A DNA stretch of 64,000 nt from Rapana venosa (taxonomy: Eukaryota > Mollusca > Gastropoda > Neogastropoda > Muricidae). The position numbers were made by a program, and so were the translations under genes. The stretch is from NCBI GenBank assembly GCA_028751875.1, contig CM054145.1, positions 49,850,811 through 49,914,810 on the forward strand, read 5' to 3'. This document shows, one piece after another, positions 1-9,749 of this stretch. The first letter of the stretch is position 1. Every line of letters begins with the position of its first letter. The notes below the pieces were generated by a model. It saw only the letters and a program-made list of their open reading frames with translations. It was not told the origin of the DNA and did not search any database.

Positions 1-439
1 CAGCCCTGATATGGCCTGCATGGGTGGGAGGGCGATAAACAATGTGACTGAATTGGATTGGACCCCATCCCTTTCCCCTTTACATTTTTTGCGCTGTTCC
101 GCATGTTTTTGAAAAGTATGTATATTCAGGTATAAAATTATTGGTAATATGCATCCACCATTCTTCTAAATTGTTGATTATATCTCAGCTCTGCGTTTGT
201 CTAAGATTCAGAAGTCTGAAAATCTGTCCAAAAATAATATGGTATATTCTTGAAAAGTTTTGTTCTATTCTTTCCCTATATAGCCCCGATAGTTAAAAAT
301 CTCTTTTGGTTATTTTTTTCATTCCTCCACTTTAGCTCCAAGGTAAGCCATTTGTTGGATTTTGCTTATGTGACTGTTTTTGCTGCGGAGGTAGCCACAT
401 TCTGACTTCAGGATGATGTCCAAACCTGACACCAGTGTG
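1..439. other. Intronic sequence 5' of the first visible hnRNP Q exon
   Basis: No coding signal is seen. The first ~50 bases resemble the 3' end of a mollusc-type dispersed repeat, but no second copy in this window confirms it. The rest is ordinary AT-rich sequence, inferred to be intron because the next exon opens in the middle of an RNA-binding protein. Confidence 0.4.
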
Positions 440-690
440 TAAGCGTTTTAAAAAATTTTGTCATTCATTCCTACCGGCACAAAATGGTCTACTCTTCCAA
501 GGAAAAGACAGAATGGGTTTTACCATGTGCAAAAGATATGTGTGTATTTGTACATGAGACCTCAGTTTATTGTTGGATCTGAAGGACTTTCAGGGGACTT
601 GAGTTGACGGGTGTTTTGGTAGTACTCAAACCTGGGATCTATACTGGGCCATCAGATCGTGAGCGTAACACTGACCATTAAGCTATCCCG
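440..690 (-). repeat. tRNA-derived SINE (family C), antisense
   Basis: The right end is a reversed tRNA-like head: near 630-690 the complement carries a B-box-like GGTTTGAGTAC and an A-box-like segment. The left part (CCGGCACAAAATGGTCTACTC and onward) recurs at 32.6, 45.4, 51.5 and 53.7 kb. It is old and diverged, and no clear target duplication was found. Confidence 0.6.
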
Positions 691-930
691 TTTTCTTAAT
701 TTGGATCTAGAAATGCACTTCTTCACCTTCACCTAGTAGTCTGTTACACTTTTCGGGCATCTGAGAAGATTTTGCAACCAGCTCCCTGCAGTTCTTGGAG
801 TTTTCAGCTTTCAGCAGTATGTTGTTTCACTGGAGGCCAGTGCACTCTCTGAAGTTGTCGTCCCATAGTTTTCTCTATCAACCTCTTAAAAATGCACTGT
901 TAATTGATTTTTTCTTTTTTGTTTTTCAAG

Positions 931-1107
931 GTTTTCTGTGGGAAGATCCCCAGGGAGGTGTTTGAGGACGATTTGATTCCCCTGTTTGAAAATTGTGGTA
1001 AGATTTGGGACCTGCGGCTGATGATGGACCCCGCCACCGGCCTCAACAGAGGTTATTGCTTCGTCACTTTCTGTGAGAAGGAAGGAGCAACAGAAGCTGT
1101 CAAACAG
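931..1107 (+). CDS. SYNCRIP: hnRNP Q/R (SYNCRIP) exon: RRM1
   Basis: This exon encodes most of the first RNA-recognition motif of an hnRNP Q/R-type protein, an RNA-binding regulator of mRNA splicing, transport, stability and translation. It reads VFCGKIPREVFEDDL onward and contains the RNP1-like NRGYCFVTF and the family-diagnostic PLFENCGKIWDLRLMMDP. The acceptor is a T-rich tract ending in CAAG at 930 and the donor is CAG|GTAAAT at 1108; both phases are 0. The TGLNRGY segment after LMMDP fits the hnRNP Q/R clade better than the related A1CF/RBM46/RBM47 proteins. The usual VFVGKIP core has Cys in place of the second Val. The N-terminal acidic domain lies upstream of the window. Confidence 0.93.
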
Positions 1108-2009
1108 GTAAATGAATGAATGCTGCAACTTTGTCCTATAGTTTGTTCAGTATTGATACTGTGTTATATATATATATATATACTAGAGAAAATGTTGGTT
1201 GCCCACATTTTAAAACATTTTTCATGATGGGTAGTTTTCTCATTTTCTTTTTTTTTTTTTAAAGTGTTCAAATTACAAAGTTCTTAAAACCCGCTGTATC
1301 AATATATTGTGCTTTATTGTTTACATCATTTGCATGATCAAGTACTGACATTCTTTAGAATTGAAATGTAACAGACAATTAAATTCAAATAATCAGATTG
1401 TTAAAACTTGTAGTATCAATGTCGTGTTTGATGTTTGCATCCATTTTATTACAAAATGTAAAAATTGACATGTCTTAAGAAATTCAATGCAGTCTTGTAG
1501 ATAATGGAAGGGTTTTTGTTTTGTTTTATTTTTATTACTGCTGGATGTTTTGAAGTATATTTGTAAATCATTCTATGTTTTAATGGTATGATAATTTGCT
1601 GAACATATATTTGAAGAGTGAACTTGTGTAAATGACCAAAAAGTTAGATTGGTTGGTCACGTCTTGTAGCACTATACTTCCAAATGAAGATTTGAATACT
1701 GTTAGAAAAATTGAAGTATAAAGTCAGATATTGTTTTCTTACATTTGAATCAGAATGTTTGATGTAATTCAGCAGGCTTTGTAAAGCATGTATAAAGATA
1801 AAATCTTTTCGACTTTTGACTTTTTGTTTTCTTTTTTTTGTCACACAGTTGCAGTGTTCATCGTCTGCAAAGCTCAGAGCTACCTGCATTTAAAACTGCT
1901 AAGTGATTTACTGTTTGTTGTATAGACATTTCTTCATGTTTTGGCCATGTTCAGATATTATTTTCCAGACGTGAAATCAAAATTTTCAAAACCTATTATT
2001 TTCTTTCAG
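1108..2009 (+). other. hnRNP Q intron
   Basis: AT-rich intron between two clean splice sites, with a (TA)n run at about 1,164-1,182 and a poly-T tract near 1,250. I see no gene or recognisable repeat element. Confidence 0.7.
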
Positions 2010-2145
2010 CTTGACGGTTACGAAATCAGAAAGGCGAAGAAGTTGAAGATAAATATTTCCATTGCCAACTTGAGATTATTTGTGGGAAATATTCCAAAAA
2101 ACAAAACGAAGGACGAGATAAAAGAAGAATTTGGTAAACGAACAG
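2010..2145 (+). CDS. SYNCRIP: hnRNP Q/R exon: end of RRM1, start of RRM2
   Basis: Begins after the acceptor TTTCTTTCAG and reads LDGYEIRKAKKLKINISIAN, the last strand of RRM1. It then gives NLRLFVGNIP, the RNP2 strand that opens RRM2, followed by KNKTKDEIKEEFGKRT. The donor is ACAG|GTATT at 2146. The exon ends with one base of a Glu codon that is completed by the next exon (g + ag), so both splice junctions keep the frame. The RRM1-RRM2 spacing is as in vertebrate SYNCRIP. Only one upstream alternative, a GGTAAACG inside the exon, could act as a donor, and using it would drop KRT and break the match. Confidence 0.93.
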
Positions 2146-2563
2146 GTATTATTTTGACAGATTGTTCTGTCTTTTTCTTGTTTTGTACAGTGTATTGAAA
2201 AATTGTGGAAAAATCGGCTAACAGTATTGCCTCTGTAAATTCTTTTTTGGGATGATGCTATTTTGGTTAATTGAATTGTATCTTCCTTGGAAAAATATGC
2301 ACATCCCAACAGTGATTATATTGCTTTATAAATTTGTTGAAAACATTGTGAAATTTCAAAATTTTGTGTGTCTTTAAAAAGTGGAGAAAAGAAAAACCAA
2401 AGAAAAGAATACTTGAAATGCAGAGTTGATATATTTGACATCTATTCAGTATTCGTCAATTTTAAATTGCTGCAATTTCAGGAATGACGACTTATTGGAA
2501 TGTTGCCAACTCCGGCATTGTAAAATGGTATATTGTCAACTAAACCTGTGCACACATTTACAG
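2146..2563 (+). other. hnRNP Q intron
   Basis: Short AT-rich intron. It begins with GTATT and ends in a pyrimidine-poor ACATTTACAG acceptor. Nothing else is recognised. Confidence 0.75.
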
Positions 2564-2772
2564 AGGGGCTGATAGAGGTGATCATCTATGGATCTGCTGA
2601 TAATCCCAAGCTGAAGAACCGTGGCTTTGCTTTCTTGGAGTTCGACAACCACAAAAATGCTTCGGCTGCCAAGAGGAAACTGTCCACAGGGCGTGTCAAA
2701 GTTTGGCAATGTGACATCCTCGTGGATTGGGCTGACCCACAGGAGGAACCAGATGAGGACACTATGTCCAAG
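2564..2772 (+). CDS. SYNCRIP: hnRNP Q/R exon: RRM2
   Basis: Encodes the remainder of RRM2: EGLIEVIIYGSADNP, then the RNP1 strand KNRGFAFLEF, the helix NHKNASAAKRKLSTGRVKVW, and the conserved DWADPQEEPDEDTMSK tail that links RRM2 to RRM3. The exon runs from the TTTACAG acceptor to the TCCAAG|GTAGGT donor (phase 0). The hnRNP Q/R family normally has WG where this protein reads VWQC, a small departure. The acidic PQEEPDEDTM linker is typical. The match to the family covers the whole exon with no frameshift. Confidence 0.94.
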
Positions 2773-3155
2773 GTAGGTTTTAAGGAGTACAGTTTAAAAA
2801 AAAAATCATCACACTACAGGAAAATGATGAAGATAATGGATTAGGCTACTCAGAATATATTCTTGTTTGGGAGGAGGGGTGGGGGGCTTTTTTTCCCTCC
2901 CTCTCTTAGGACAAAACGCATACATTATATGAGGCAGATTACAACTTTAAGACATTTGCCCAGGGTTACGGGCTATGTTTGTCTGATTTGCTTATCATTG
3001 GTTAGAGGCTATTCTGGAATAAAACTACGAACAAAAGAGTTTTGAACACCAGTCTTGCCTGGTGTAAAATGCTAATTTTTTAAAAAGACAAAATAATGCA
3101 AACGCCTTTTATAAATGAGGACAAACGGTGTTTAAAAAAATCCCATGAATATTAA
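2773..3155 (+). other. Intron segment before the first TTAA element
   Basis: The start of a ~4.95-kb intron that hosts two or three transposons. No coding signal. TTAA at 3152-3155 is the left target site of the next element. Confidence 0.6.
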
Positions 3156-4254
3156 CCCTAGTGGCGCGGTTCCTGGAATATTCCGGTAAAGGCGGGTCTA
3201 AGCTGTGTGGCGGATCCCGGAATATTCCGGGATGACGTGGGTGATGATAGTTGAAAGCTTACTTTTGCTTTCAAAGGTCAGCCAATGAATGTTAAGGCCA
3301 TTGTAGGCCCGCAGAAAGGGGTGAAGGTCGTTTGACACACACAAGCAACGAAGAATCTGATTGGTTAAGAGTGTATTTTTAAAAAAATGTTCGGACCAGC
3401 TGAGATCGTCTTCAACAAAAATGGCGGCCAGCGTTTGCACTAGAATTTCTTCAAGCGTTTTTCGAGCTTTTTTACAATATTGACAGCGAGGAGGAGTTTT
3501 AGTGGCTGGATTTGGTTGAAATAAACAATGAGAGAGACGATGAGGTGAGGATTGTGGAATATTTTTGAAAAACTTGGTAAAAATCGATCGCGATCGGACT
3601 GAATCGAGCGGTGCTAGTTTTGCTGGATGGACTTCTTCGCTACTCGGCGATTTCGACGTCACAGATTGTTTTACTTTATTTTGACGCAACAAGGCTTCGA
3701 AATAACTGTTGTTGAGTCAAATCGCTATGCTGCTGAGTACATCACATGAAATCAAGCGATCTTTGTATTTTCGTCAAAGAAAGCCGCCACTTCGCACATT
3801 CCACCATGATGGTCGCGATGGCGTCGATCCTTTCGCTGAACTTTTCTGAGTATTTGGTGACCGATAAAGCGATACAAACTCCTTATTTTTTCAAAACTTA
3901 TGTCAAGAAATAGTGTTTACCTAATCATGACATTTATGCACCCCAAGAACTTTGCTTATCATGTTAAAATCGATCCGGGGCCCTGACGGAACAGTGATCA
4001 GTAGTGCGCACACATTTTTTTTTTTGGATTTTTTTTACATAATCATAAACACTACACACTATTATAAAATTACACTCATTTAAAAGCATATTATCTGTTC
4101 TTTCCAGTGATTTATAGCTTAACACATTTAATTCAGTTTTATATATCAATATCAAGGGTTGTTTGAGCCCACCCTGCTCCAAAACAATGCTAGCTAATGT
4201 TAATTCAGCCAATAGAAGTGAGGCTTGTTGCTGTCTATTCAGCGCTACTAGGGT
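3156..4254 (+). mobile_element. piggyBac-like non-autonomous element, TTAA target
   Basis: The 1,099-bp element starts CCCTAGTGGCGC and ends with the inverse GCGCTACTAGGG, so the terminal inverted repeats match at 11 of 12 bases. It is flanked on both sides by TTAA (3152-3155 and 4255-4258), the target duplication of the piggyBac superfamily. CCCTAG ends are also typical of that group. Near the left end, CGGAATATTCCG palindromes repeat. Internally, about 3,479-3,556 reads IDSEEEF, a stop, then WLDLVEINNERDDEV. Such an acidic stretch resembles the N-terminus of a piggyBac transposase, but no catalytic domain is present, so the element looks deleted. Confidence 0.8.
3479..3556 (+). pseudogene. 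Possible remnant of a piggyBac transposase N-terminus
   Basis: A short acidic reading frame (IDSEEEF, stop, WLDLVEINNERDDEV) lies inside the TTAA element and downstream of an ATG in another frame at 3421. The resemblance to acidic transposase heads is by composition only. No conserved catalytic residue is present. Confidence 0.3.
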
Positions 4255-4258
4255 TAAT

Positions 4259-4799
4259 ATATTATATGACTTCGTCAGTGACTTAGTTGTGGTGTTTACA
4301 CTTATGTGTTATGATTGACAATACAGTATCAAGGTGTTTTTTTCAAAAAGACGTTGGATTTTTTGGGCTGTTCATTATCGCCATATGTTCATACTAAAAA
4401 CATGCAGACATCACTTACACAATTGTGTTTTTAAGCGTTTTCATTTTGTTTACTGAAGATTATGTAATAATTGCATATACAGTAATTAGGCTCTGTAGCC
4501 AAGTGGTTAAAACCGCTCAAATTCAAACCCTTTTGTCAAATTTCTCGGCAAGAGATGAGCTCGATAATTTCAAATACAGCACTTGGTGTTTGGGAAGTAT
4601 TTGGATTCAGACCTTAGATCTGTGGTTTTATCTGTTCAAAACACCAGAAATGTTAGACAAATGTATTTTTTGTAAGTTCATCTTTTTTACTAAATGCACT
4701 TGAAAAACACTCACAGTTTCTTGTATTGCTTTATTCTGTTTGCAAGAAAAAGAAAAAAAAACGAGTGCAGATAAAATGGACAAATAATTTTAACATGTA
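4259..4799 (+). other. Intron segment between two transposons
   Basis: AT-rich intron with no recognised gene. The segment at about 4,488-4,530 (GGCTCTGTAGCCAAGTGGTT) resembles a SINE/tRNA A-box with Leu/Ser-type spacing, but I cannot define a whole element. Confidence 0.4.
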
Positions 4800-5317
4800 C
4801 AGGGTTCGTACAAGTCTTAAAAAGCCCTAAAAGGCCCTGATTTTTGAAGATCCAAAATAAGGCCCCTAAAAAGCCCTAAAAATGAGATGTATTGCCTGGA
4901 AGCCCTAAAAAGCCCTAAAAATGGGAATCATGAGTGAGAGTTTCTGTTGAAATGTAGATTAAACAAATACACAAAATAAAACTTATGAGAAATGAAAGCA
5001 AGAAGGGTGTCCAAAGATCGTGATATCGCCGATAGAATGCCTGTTGTCACCTATTTTGCCAAGGGAGGTAATTTGCCTCCATTGAAAGAGCATATATACG
5101 CTTTGCTTTCACCAGTTATTTTTTACATGTGAGGGACTACCTACCCCTATGGTATGTCCGTAATTTGTTCGGAAAATGTTGCTTAACTATGGAACTGCAA
5201 TTATGAGTCTAAAAAAATACCAGTTTTCTGTTAACTGTGCTTAAGTTCTTCTCTACGAGATTTTTCAATTTTAGCACAGCTGCGCTGTGAATAGCAGGGC
5301 CTATTGTTTCTCCTGTG

Positions 5318-5345
5318 TGCATGCGCAGTTTCCAAAATGGCAGTC
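5318..5345 (+). promoter_or_regulatory. Possible NRF1-like/initiator motif inside copy A
   Basis: GTGCATGCGCAG is followed 6 bases later by AAAATGGC. This combination is common around TATA-less starts (NRF1- and YY1-like motifs). In copy B the CpG is lost (GCATGCACAG). It is supported by motif likeness only. Confidence 0.2.
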
Positions 5346-5987
5346 GGTGATACAGTCGCTTGTCAGAATGGGAAAACAATAAAACCTGTAGCCAAATCTG
5401 TTCTTTATTTGAGGAGATTATCCCACAGATTTCCTGCAGAAGTCATACAGAAACAAATCCAGTTCATAAGGCAAGTCAGAAATGCCAGCACTTTGCATAT
5501 TTTCCACTGCTCAACGTGGTGGGTTCATTTGACTTTCTTTAAAATTTGCAACTTATTCAGTTATTGGCAGACTTGATTAAAAGAACAACTATGGGGTGGG
5601 CATCCTTTTCAAGCCAGTGTTAGGCGTACCACTCAGTCTGCATTGATGATACAGGACTTGTACATGTATTCATAGTGAAGAGAACTTGCGTCCAGCAACC
5701 TCTCTCTCTGTCTGTCTCTCTTGTGGATGCTTGTGTGCGTGCGTACATGTGTGTGTGTGTTTGCATGTGTGTGTGAATGCCTGCACGTACGCATGTGTGA
5801 GATTGAAATAAAGGAGCAGAATTTGGAAGAGGCACAGTGCTTTTGTGAGGGTATTGTTATTACCAGTTCTAGTACGGGTAACCATCTGCATCTTTGATAA
5901 GGCAAGGAGACTTAGTTCACATCAGATGAAGTTTGAGGGATAGTGTCTTAGTTCACTTTGCTAGTTGTTTGTGGAAAGTCCTATTAA

Positions 5988-7056
5988 CTCTTCTACTACC
6001 GCGTTCCGTTTCTCTTACTTACCACTGTATACCAAGTATTTTCTGCAGTGTCTTTCAGTTTCACACCTACTGACTTTAAAAAATAATAAAAAATCGAAAT
6101 AAAGACAGATCTACATGAAACTTTCTGTACTTGTTAAGTTGTGAATAAAAATTCAATATTTCTTCGTTTGACTCTTGTGTGACTTGTTGTTGTGGAATGC
6201 TGATGGCGATGATGTTGTGGTTGTTGTTGGCTAAGGTGGTTATGCAATAATTTTTAAAATATGACTATTTCAAGAGGTAAACAATTGTAAAGATGAAGTG
6301 AAATAAAATCAGACATGCAAAATAAGTAATAATGTTCAGATAATATTAGAATAACATGCAATCACACTCACAAACAAGCATACAGGCTGACAAACAAACA
6401 GCCATTGAAATCAGGTCACGGTTTGTTCCAATTTTATTTTGCACTTCGTCAGTGAAAAACAGAAGAAAAAACCCATCATACTACCCACGAGTCACTAGCA
6501 TCATTTGCAAGTTTCTGGAGCCACAATTTTCACGAAATCTTTCATTTTAAGCCAGTCACAGTCATATGCCTCCCTCGGCAGGATCGATGTTTACACCACT
6601 GTCATAGTCATCTTCATCACTCGAATCACCAATAAACACAGCACATCGATTCCACTCTGCAACTCTTGAATCCTCTGTTCAGCTTCTAAGTCCATTTCAG
6701 TCCACATAAGTTCAGATTCTGCCATTATTTTCACAGAAAATCCTCCAAAAGTTCGTTGAAGCAGTCGCCATATTGATGCAGCTCCCTCCAAAATTGTTAC
6801 TCGATGACATCGCCGTAAATCGAAAAAATCGGCACCAAAATCGATCAACTGAAGCCAAAATTGCAAATGGCGGCAGCTACACTATCTGGGAGCTCACTGC
6901 GCATGTCTAAAGCGATAAGGGGTGTGAGACCATGGTATATAAATAGCGCAAAGGGAGACACCGGGTGTCCCCAGGTATTCGGCGGGCACACCCGCCCGCG
7001 GCTTCGCGGACCAAGTAGTAAGAGGGCGGGTCAACCCGCCGACGGTAGTAGGAGAG
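5988..7056 (-). mobile_element. TTAA-flanked piggyBac-like element nested in copy A
   Basis: The 1,069-bp insert has inverted ends CTCTTCTACTACCG and CGGTAGTAGGAGAG (13 of 14 match) and TTAA on both sides (5984-5987, 7057-7060). Copy B of the host element keeps the empty site: a single TTAA between TTTGTGAAAAACATC and AATCCAACACAG. That proves both the insertion and the duplication. On the minus strand it keeps an ATG and an acidic head like that of a piggyBac transposase. Its right end is rich in GC palindromes and has a TATATAAATAG at 6,936. The terminal sequence differs from the 3,156 element, so this is a separate family. Confidence 0.85.
6572..6725 (-). pseudogene. Transposase N-terminal remnant in the nested element
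   Basis: From the minus-strand ATG at 6725 the frame reads MAESELMWTEMDLEAEQRI. A neighbouring frame then continues FIGDSSDEDDYDSGVNIDP to a stop near 6572. Acidic Asp/Ser clusters of this kind are usual at the start of piggyBac-type transposases. One frame change separates the two parts. No DDD catalytic core follows, so only the head survives, as in many internally deleted transposons. Confidence 0.45.
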
Positions 7057-7419
7057 TTAAAATCAGAGACACTTATTTCAGTTTTCACTTTATTTGGTAT
7101 TTCAAGACATGGAGACTTCCATCACACCATGACTTGATGTTTTATTGTGTGAGGATTTTAATTCATTGTGGTATCTATGATTGAAAGACATTTTATTCTA
7201 GAATTGAAGTTGAATTTGTGTCAATAATCAATATCCAACATGCAGTTTTAGACAAGGAGACTTTGCTTACATGAGTTTGAAATTGGTTTATCAAAGTAAA
7301 CGTGTATACAGGGCGATACTTTGATGCCCCGCGGCTAGGCCCTAAATTTGGAAATAAGGGCCCCTAAAAAGCCCTAAAAAGGCCCTAAATTTTTTCCCAC
7401 AAAGTCTGTATGAACCCTG

Positions 7420-7723
7420 ATGTAACACAACCAAAGATAACATGAGTACCAATCATTGGCCAACATTTCGTTTCATACATATTTTCAGCAAATGTGTTTC
7501 TTAGCAAGAGATCACATTTAAAACACACCTACTTATTCAGCTTGTTTTAGCCCATTCTTCTATCAACGGGAGCTTTCATGGAGGATAATGTACATGGGAG
7601 TAAGAGTCCAGTGCTTTTGAAAAGTCTGATCATTTATGTTCAGGATTGAAGAAAAGATTTGTAAGATACTTTACTTTTAATATGTTGCTCTCCAATTTTT
7701 TTTGTCTTATTTGAAAAATCAAG
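7420..7723 (+). other. Intron segment before the RRM3 exon
   Basis: AT-rich sequence running to a T-rich tract and the TCAAG acceptor. No element is recognised. Confidence 0.6.
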
Positions 7724-7897
7724 GTGAAAGTGCTCTACGTACGCAACCTGACCTCCGATGTTACGGAAGACCAGCTCAGAGAACAGTTTGGCACCTTTGG
7801 CAAAGTGGAACGTGTCAAGAAGATCAAGGACTATGGATTTGTGCATTTTGAGGAGAGAGATGATGCCATCACAGCCATGGAGACTCTCAATGGAGAG
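7724..7897 (+). CDS. SYNCRIP: hnRNP Q/R exon: RRM3
   Basis: Reads [40 protein letters not shown] and [17 protein letters not shown], the third RRM of the family. LYVRNL is the RNP2 strand, DYGFVHF is RNP1, and the [10 protein letters not shown] segment is diagnostic of the hnRNP Q/R and A1CF/RBM47 group. The acceptor is TCAAG|GTG and the donor GAGAG|GTAAGT, with phase 0 on both sides, so it joins the RRM2 exon (ending in SK) without a frame break. The reading frame is complete and the residues expected to contact RNA are present. Confidence 0.94.
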
Positions 7898-8741
7898 GTA
7901 AGTTGTTTTCTTAGTATTCTTACCTCAGCAAGTTTAACAGACTAACATAGCTATTTATCTTTTATTTGGAATACTTTTGATTCAATACTGTATGTTGTAT
8001 TTGATTTAATTTTGTCTTGAGCAATGCAGAAACATGTTCCATCAAAGAATGGTTAGACTGAACAAAAATGTATTATTGATATAAGGAGACTGAAAAAAAA
8101 GTTATTGGTATTTCTTAATAATTTCAAGAAATGTTTAACCTTTTTTTGGGAAATGTGTCACTGAGGCCTTTTGGCTATTAGACTTTGAAGAGTAAGCAAA
8201 GAAGGGTAAGATTTTTGTATGGCAAGCGGCTGTTTAGCTGCTCAGACTGTTCTGTCTTTTGCACAGTTGATGTTTACTGTTCCTAAATTATCTTCACCCA
8301 TCATCTCAGTCCTCATTGTGTTTTTAAGATTTTCTCTTTGTTTTTGTTGGCATACGAATGTAGAATAAGAAAGAAAGAATAATAATCTAATATGAGAGTA
8401 GGTCATCTTCCAGCAGTTCGAGGAATGTTCTTGACAGTTGTTACTGCTTGGATTGTGAAAATGGTTTCATATTCTTTGTGAGACAAGAGTGGGGATTGGT
8501 ATGGTTTTTCTTTTCTTCCCTCCTCTTTCGGTTTTTGTTGATGGTTTTTTTTGGTGTGATGTGGTTTTTGTTTTTTCATGAACCCCTAAATCAAGTATTT
8601 GGGGGACTTATGGTTCATGTAGAGCTTAAAAGTATGTAATATGATTGATAATTTTAATTTTATTTGAAGTGATTTGTCTTTGAAGTGAGAACTATTCACG
8701 CTGTATTGTCAAAAAGCATCTCAGACCGATATCTTTTTCAG
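7898..8741 (+). other. hnRNP Q intron
   Basis: AT-rich intron with consensus ends GTAAGT and ATCTTTTTCAG. No repeat element or gene is recognised. Confidence 0.7.
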
Positions 8742-8863
8742 AAAATTGGCGGTCTGGCAGTTGACATCTCATTGGCAAAGCCTCCAACAGAAAACAAAAA
8801 GAAGGAACAGAGGAAGCAACGTGATCAGGAGAGGCGCACCTTGCTGAGAGATGGTTATGCAGG
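8742..8863 (+). CDS. SYNCRIP: hnRNP Q/R exon: end of RRM3 and basic linker
   Basis: Encodes the last strand of RRM3 (IGGLAVDISLAKPP) and a highly charged linker (TENKKKEQRKQRDQERRTLL) ending RDGYAG. In the family this position carries an AKPPD-type motif, a basic linker and then the Tyr/Gly/Arg-rich C-terminal domain. The acceptor is TTTTTCAG. The donor is GCAGG|GTTAGT, leaving two bases of a Gly codon. The continuation must lie downstream, where the sequence quality collapses after about 9.75 kb. This is the last exon I can call with confidence. Confidence 0.9.
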
Positions 8864-9749
8864 GTTAGTACAATACCTCATGATTTTGCTCTGTTTATTG
8901 ATACAAGTCACTCACTTAAAAAAAAAATTATGTTGTTGTTATGTTGTTGGGTTTTTTGTTTTTATTATATATATATATATATATCCCATGGCACCCTGAG
9001 GTCACCCAGTACATTCGTCACACAATTCAGGACTGTCAAGGGAAGTAATTTTTACAACTTTAAATAGTCACTACACAAAAAAATGATTAAATATATTTAT
9101 GCTATCTTTTACTGCAAGAAATGTTATTTCCTGCATTCTGCATTAAATAAAGTACACACTGGGCCAGGCAATTTTTGCATTCATGCAGTTGTTTACAAAC
9201 AAAAAAAATAATAATCACGATACCTCATCACTTTTTGCTGTGGGTATGGCAATCATGATCTCTTCTACTAAACTTGTAAACAACAGCTTGTGGATCTCAT
9301 CTACTAAACTTGTAAACAACAGATTGTAGGCCACTCTGCCCCATCTGCTTGATCAGTCTTAACAATATTCCAATGGAAAAAGCCTTTAGATCTGCTCTAT
9401 GGACGTCCAAATCCTCTCTCAGCACACATCCCAGCCATTGCCCATGACAAAATTTATTTAGCAAACTTTGAAAATTCATAATTTCCTGAAAGCCTCACTG
9501 ATTTGGACACAGTAAAGTGCAAACAACATGGCCGCTTCTTGTTCACGCAAAGCAGCAACTCTCACGAGAGTCTCATTTATGTAAACAATGGCGGCACCCA
9601 TAGTAAGCACATATTTGAGGGCGTTTTTGGGCGTTTGCTGGAAAACTGGGTCTATTTTTACCAGGGCGTTTGTGGGCGGTTGCAGTGGTGCTGAGATATA
9701 TATAAGGGGTTTGAGGCAAAATTACATTCAGAATGTGTTTTCATCTGTT
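8864..9749 (+). other. Intron with (TA)n and a small tandem duplication
   Basis: A (TA)n run lies near 8,968-8,984. At about 9,255-9,335 the phrase CTACTAAACTTGTAAACAAC occurs twice, ~43 bp apart. At 9,580-9,700, AACAATGGCGGCACCCATAG and repeated GGGCGTTT motifs suggest the end of an unidentified element. No coding exon is seen. Confidence 0.5.

Larger units (their letters stand above)
4800..7419 (+). mobile_element. CAGGG-type TIR transposon, copy A (interrupted)
   Basis: The left end CAGGGTTCGTACA and the inverted right end TGTATGAACCCTG form imperfect terminal repeats. ATGTA directly precedes the first base and directly follows the last, a perfect 5-bp target duplication. The sequence is repeated in the same orientation at 29,992-31,563. 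After removing the nested TTAA element (5,988-7,056 plus one TTAA), the two copies have almost the same length (about 1,547 and 1,572 bp). Both ends carry GCCCTAAAAAGCCCTAAAAA direct repeats. CAGGG termini suggest the hAT superfamily, although hAT usually makes 8-bp duplications. No full transposase frame is present. Confidence 0.85.

Noticed and set aside
4488..4530. Possible tRNA gene at CTCTGTAGCCAAGTGGTT
   Set aside because: An A-box-like phrase, but no paired acceptor stem or matching B box at tRNA spacing. More likely an old SINE piece.
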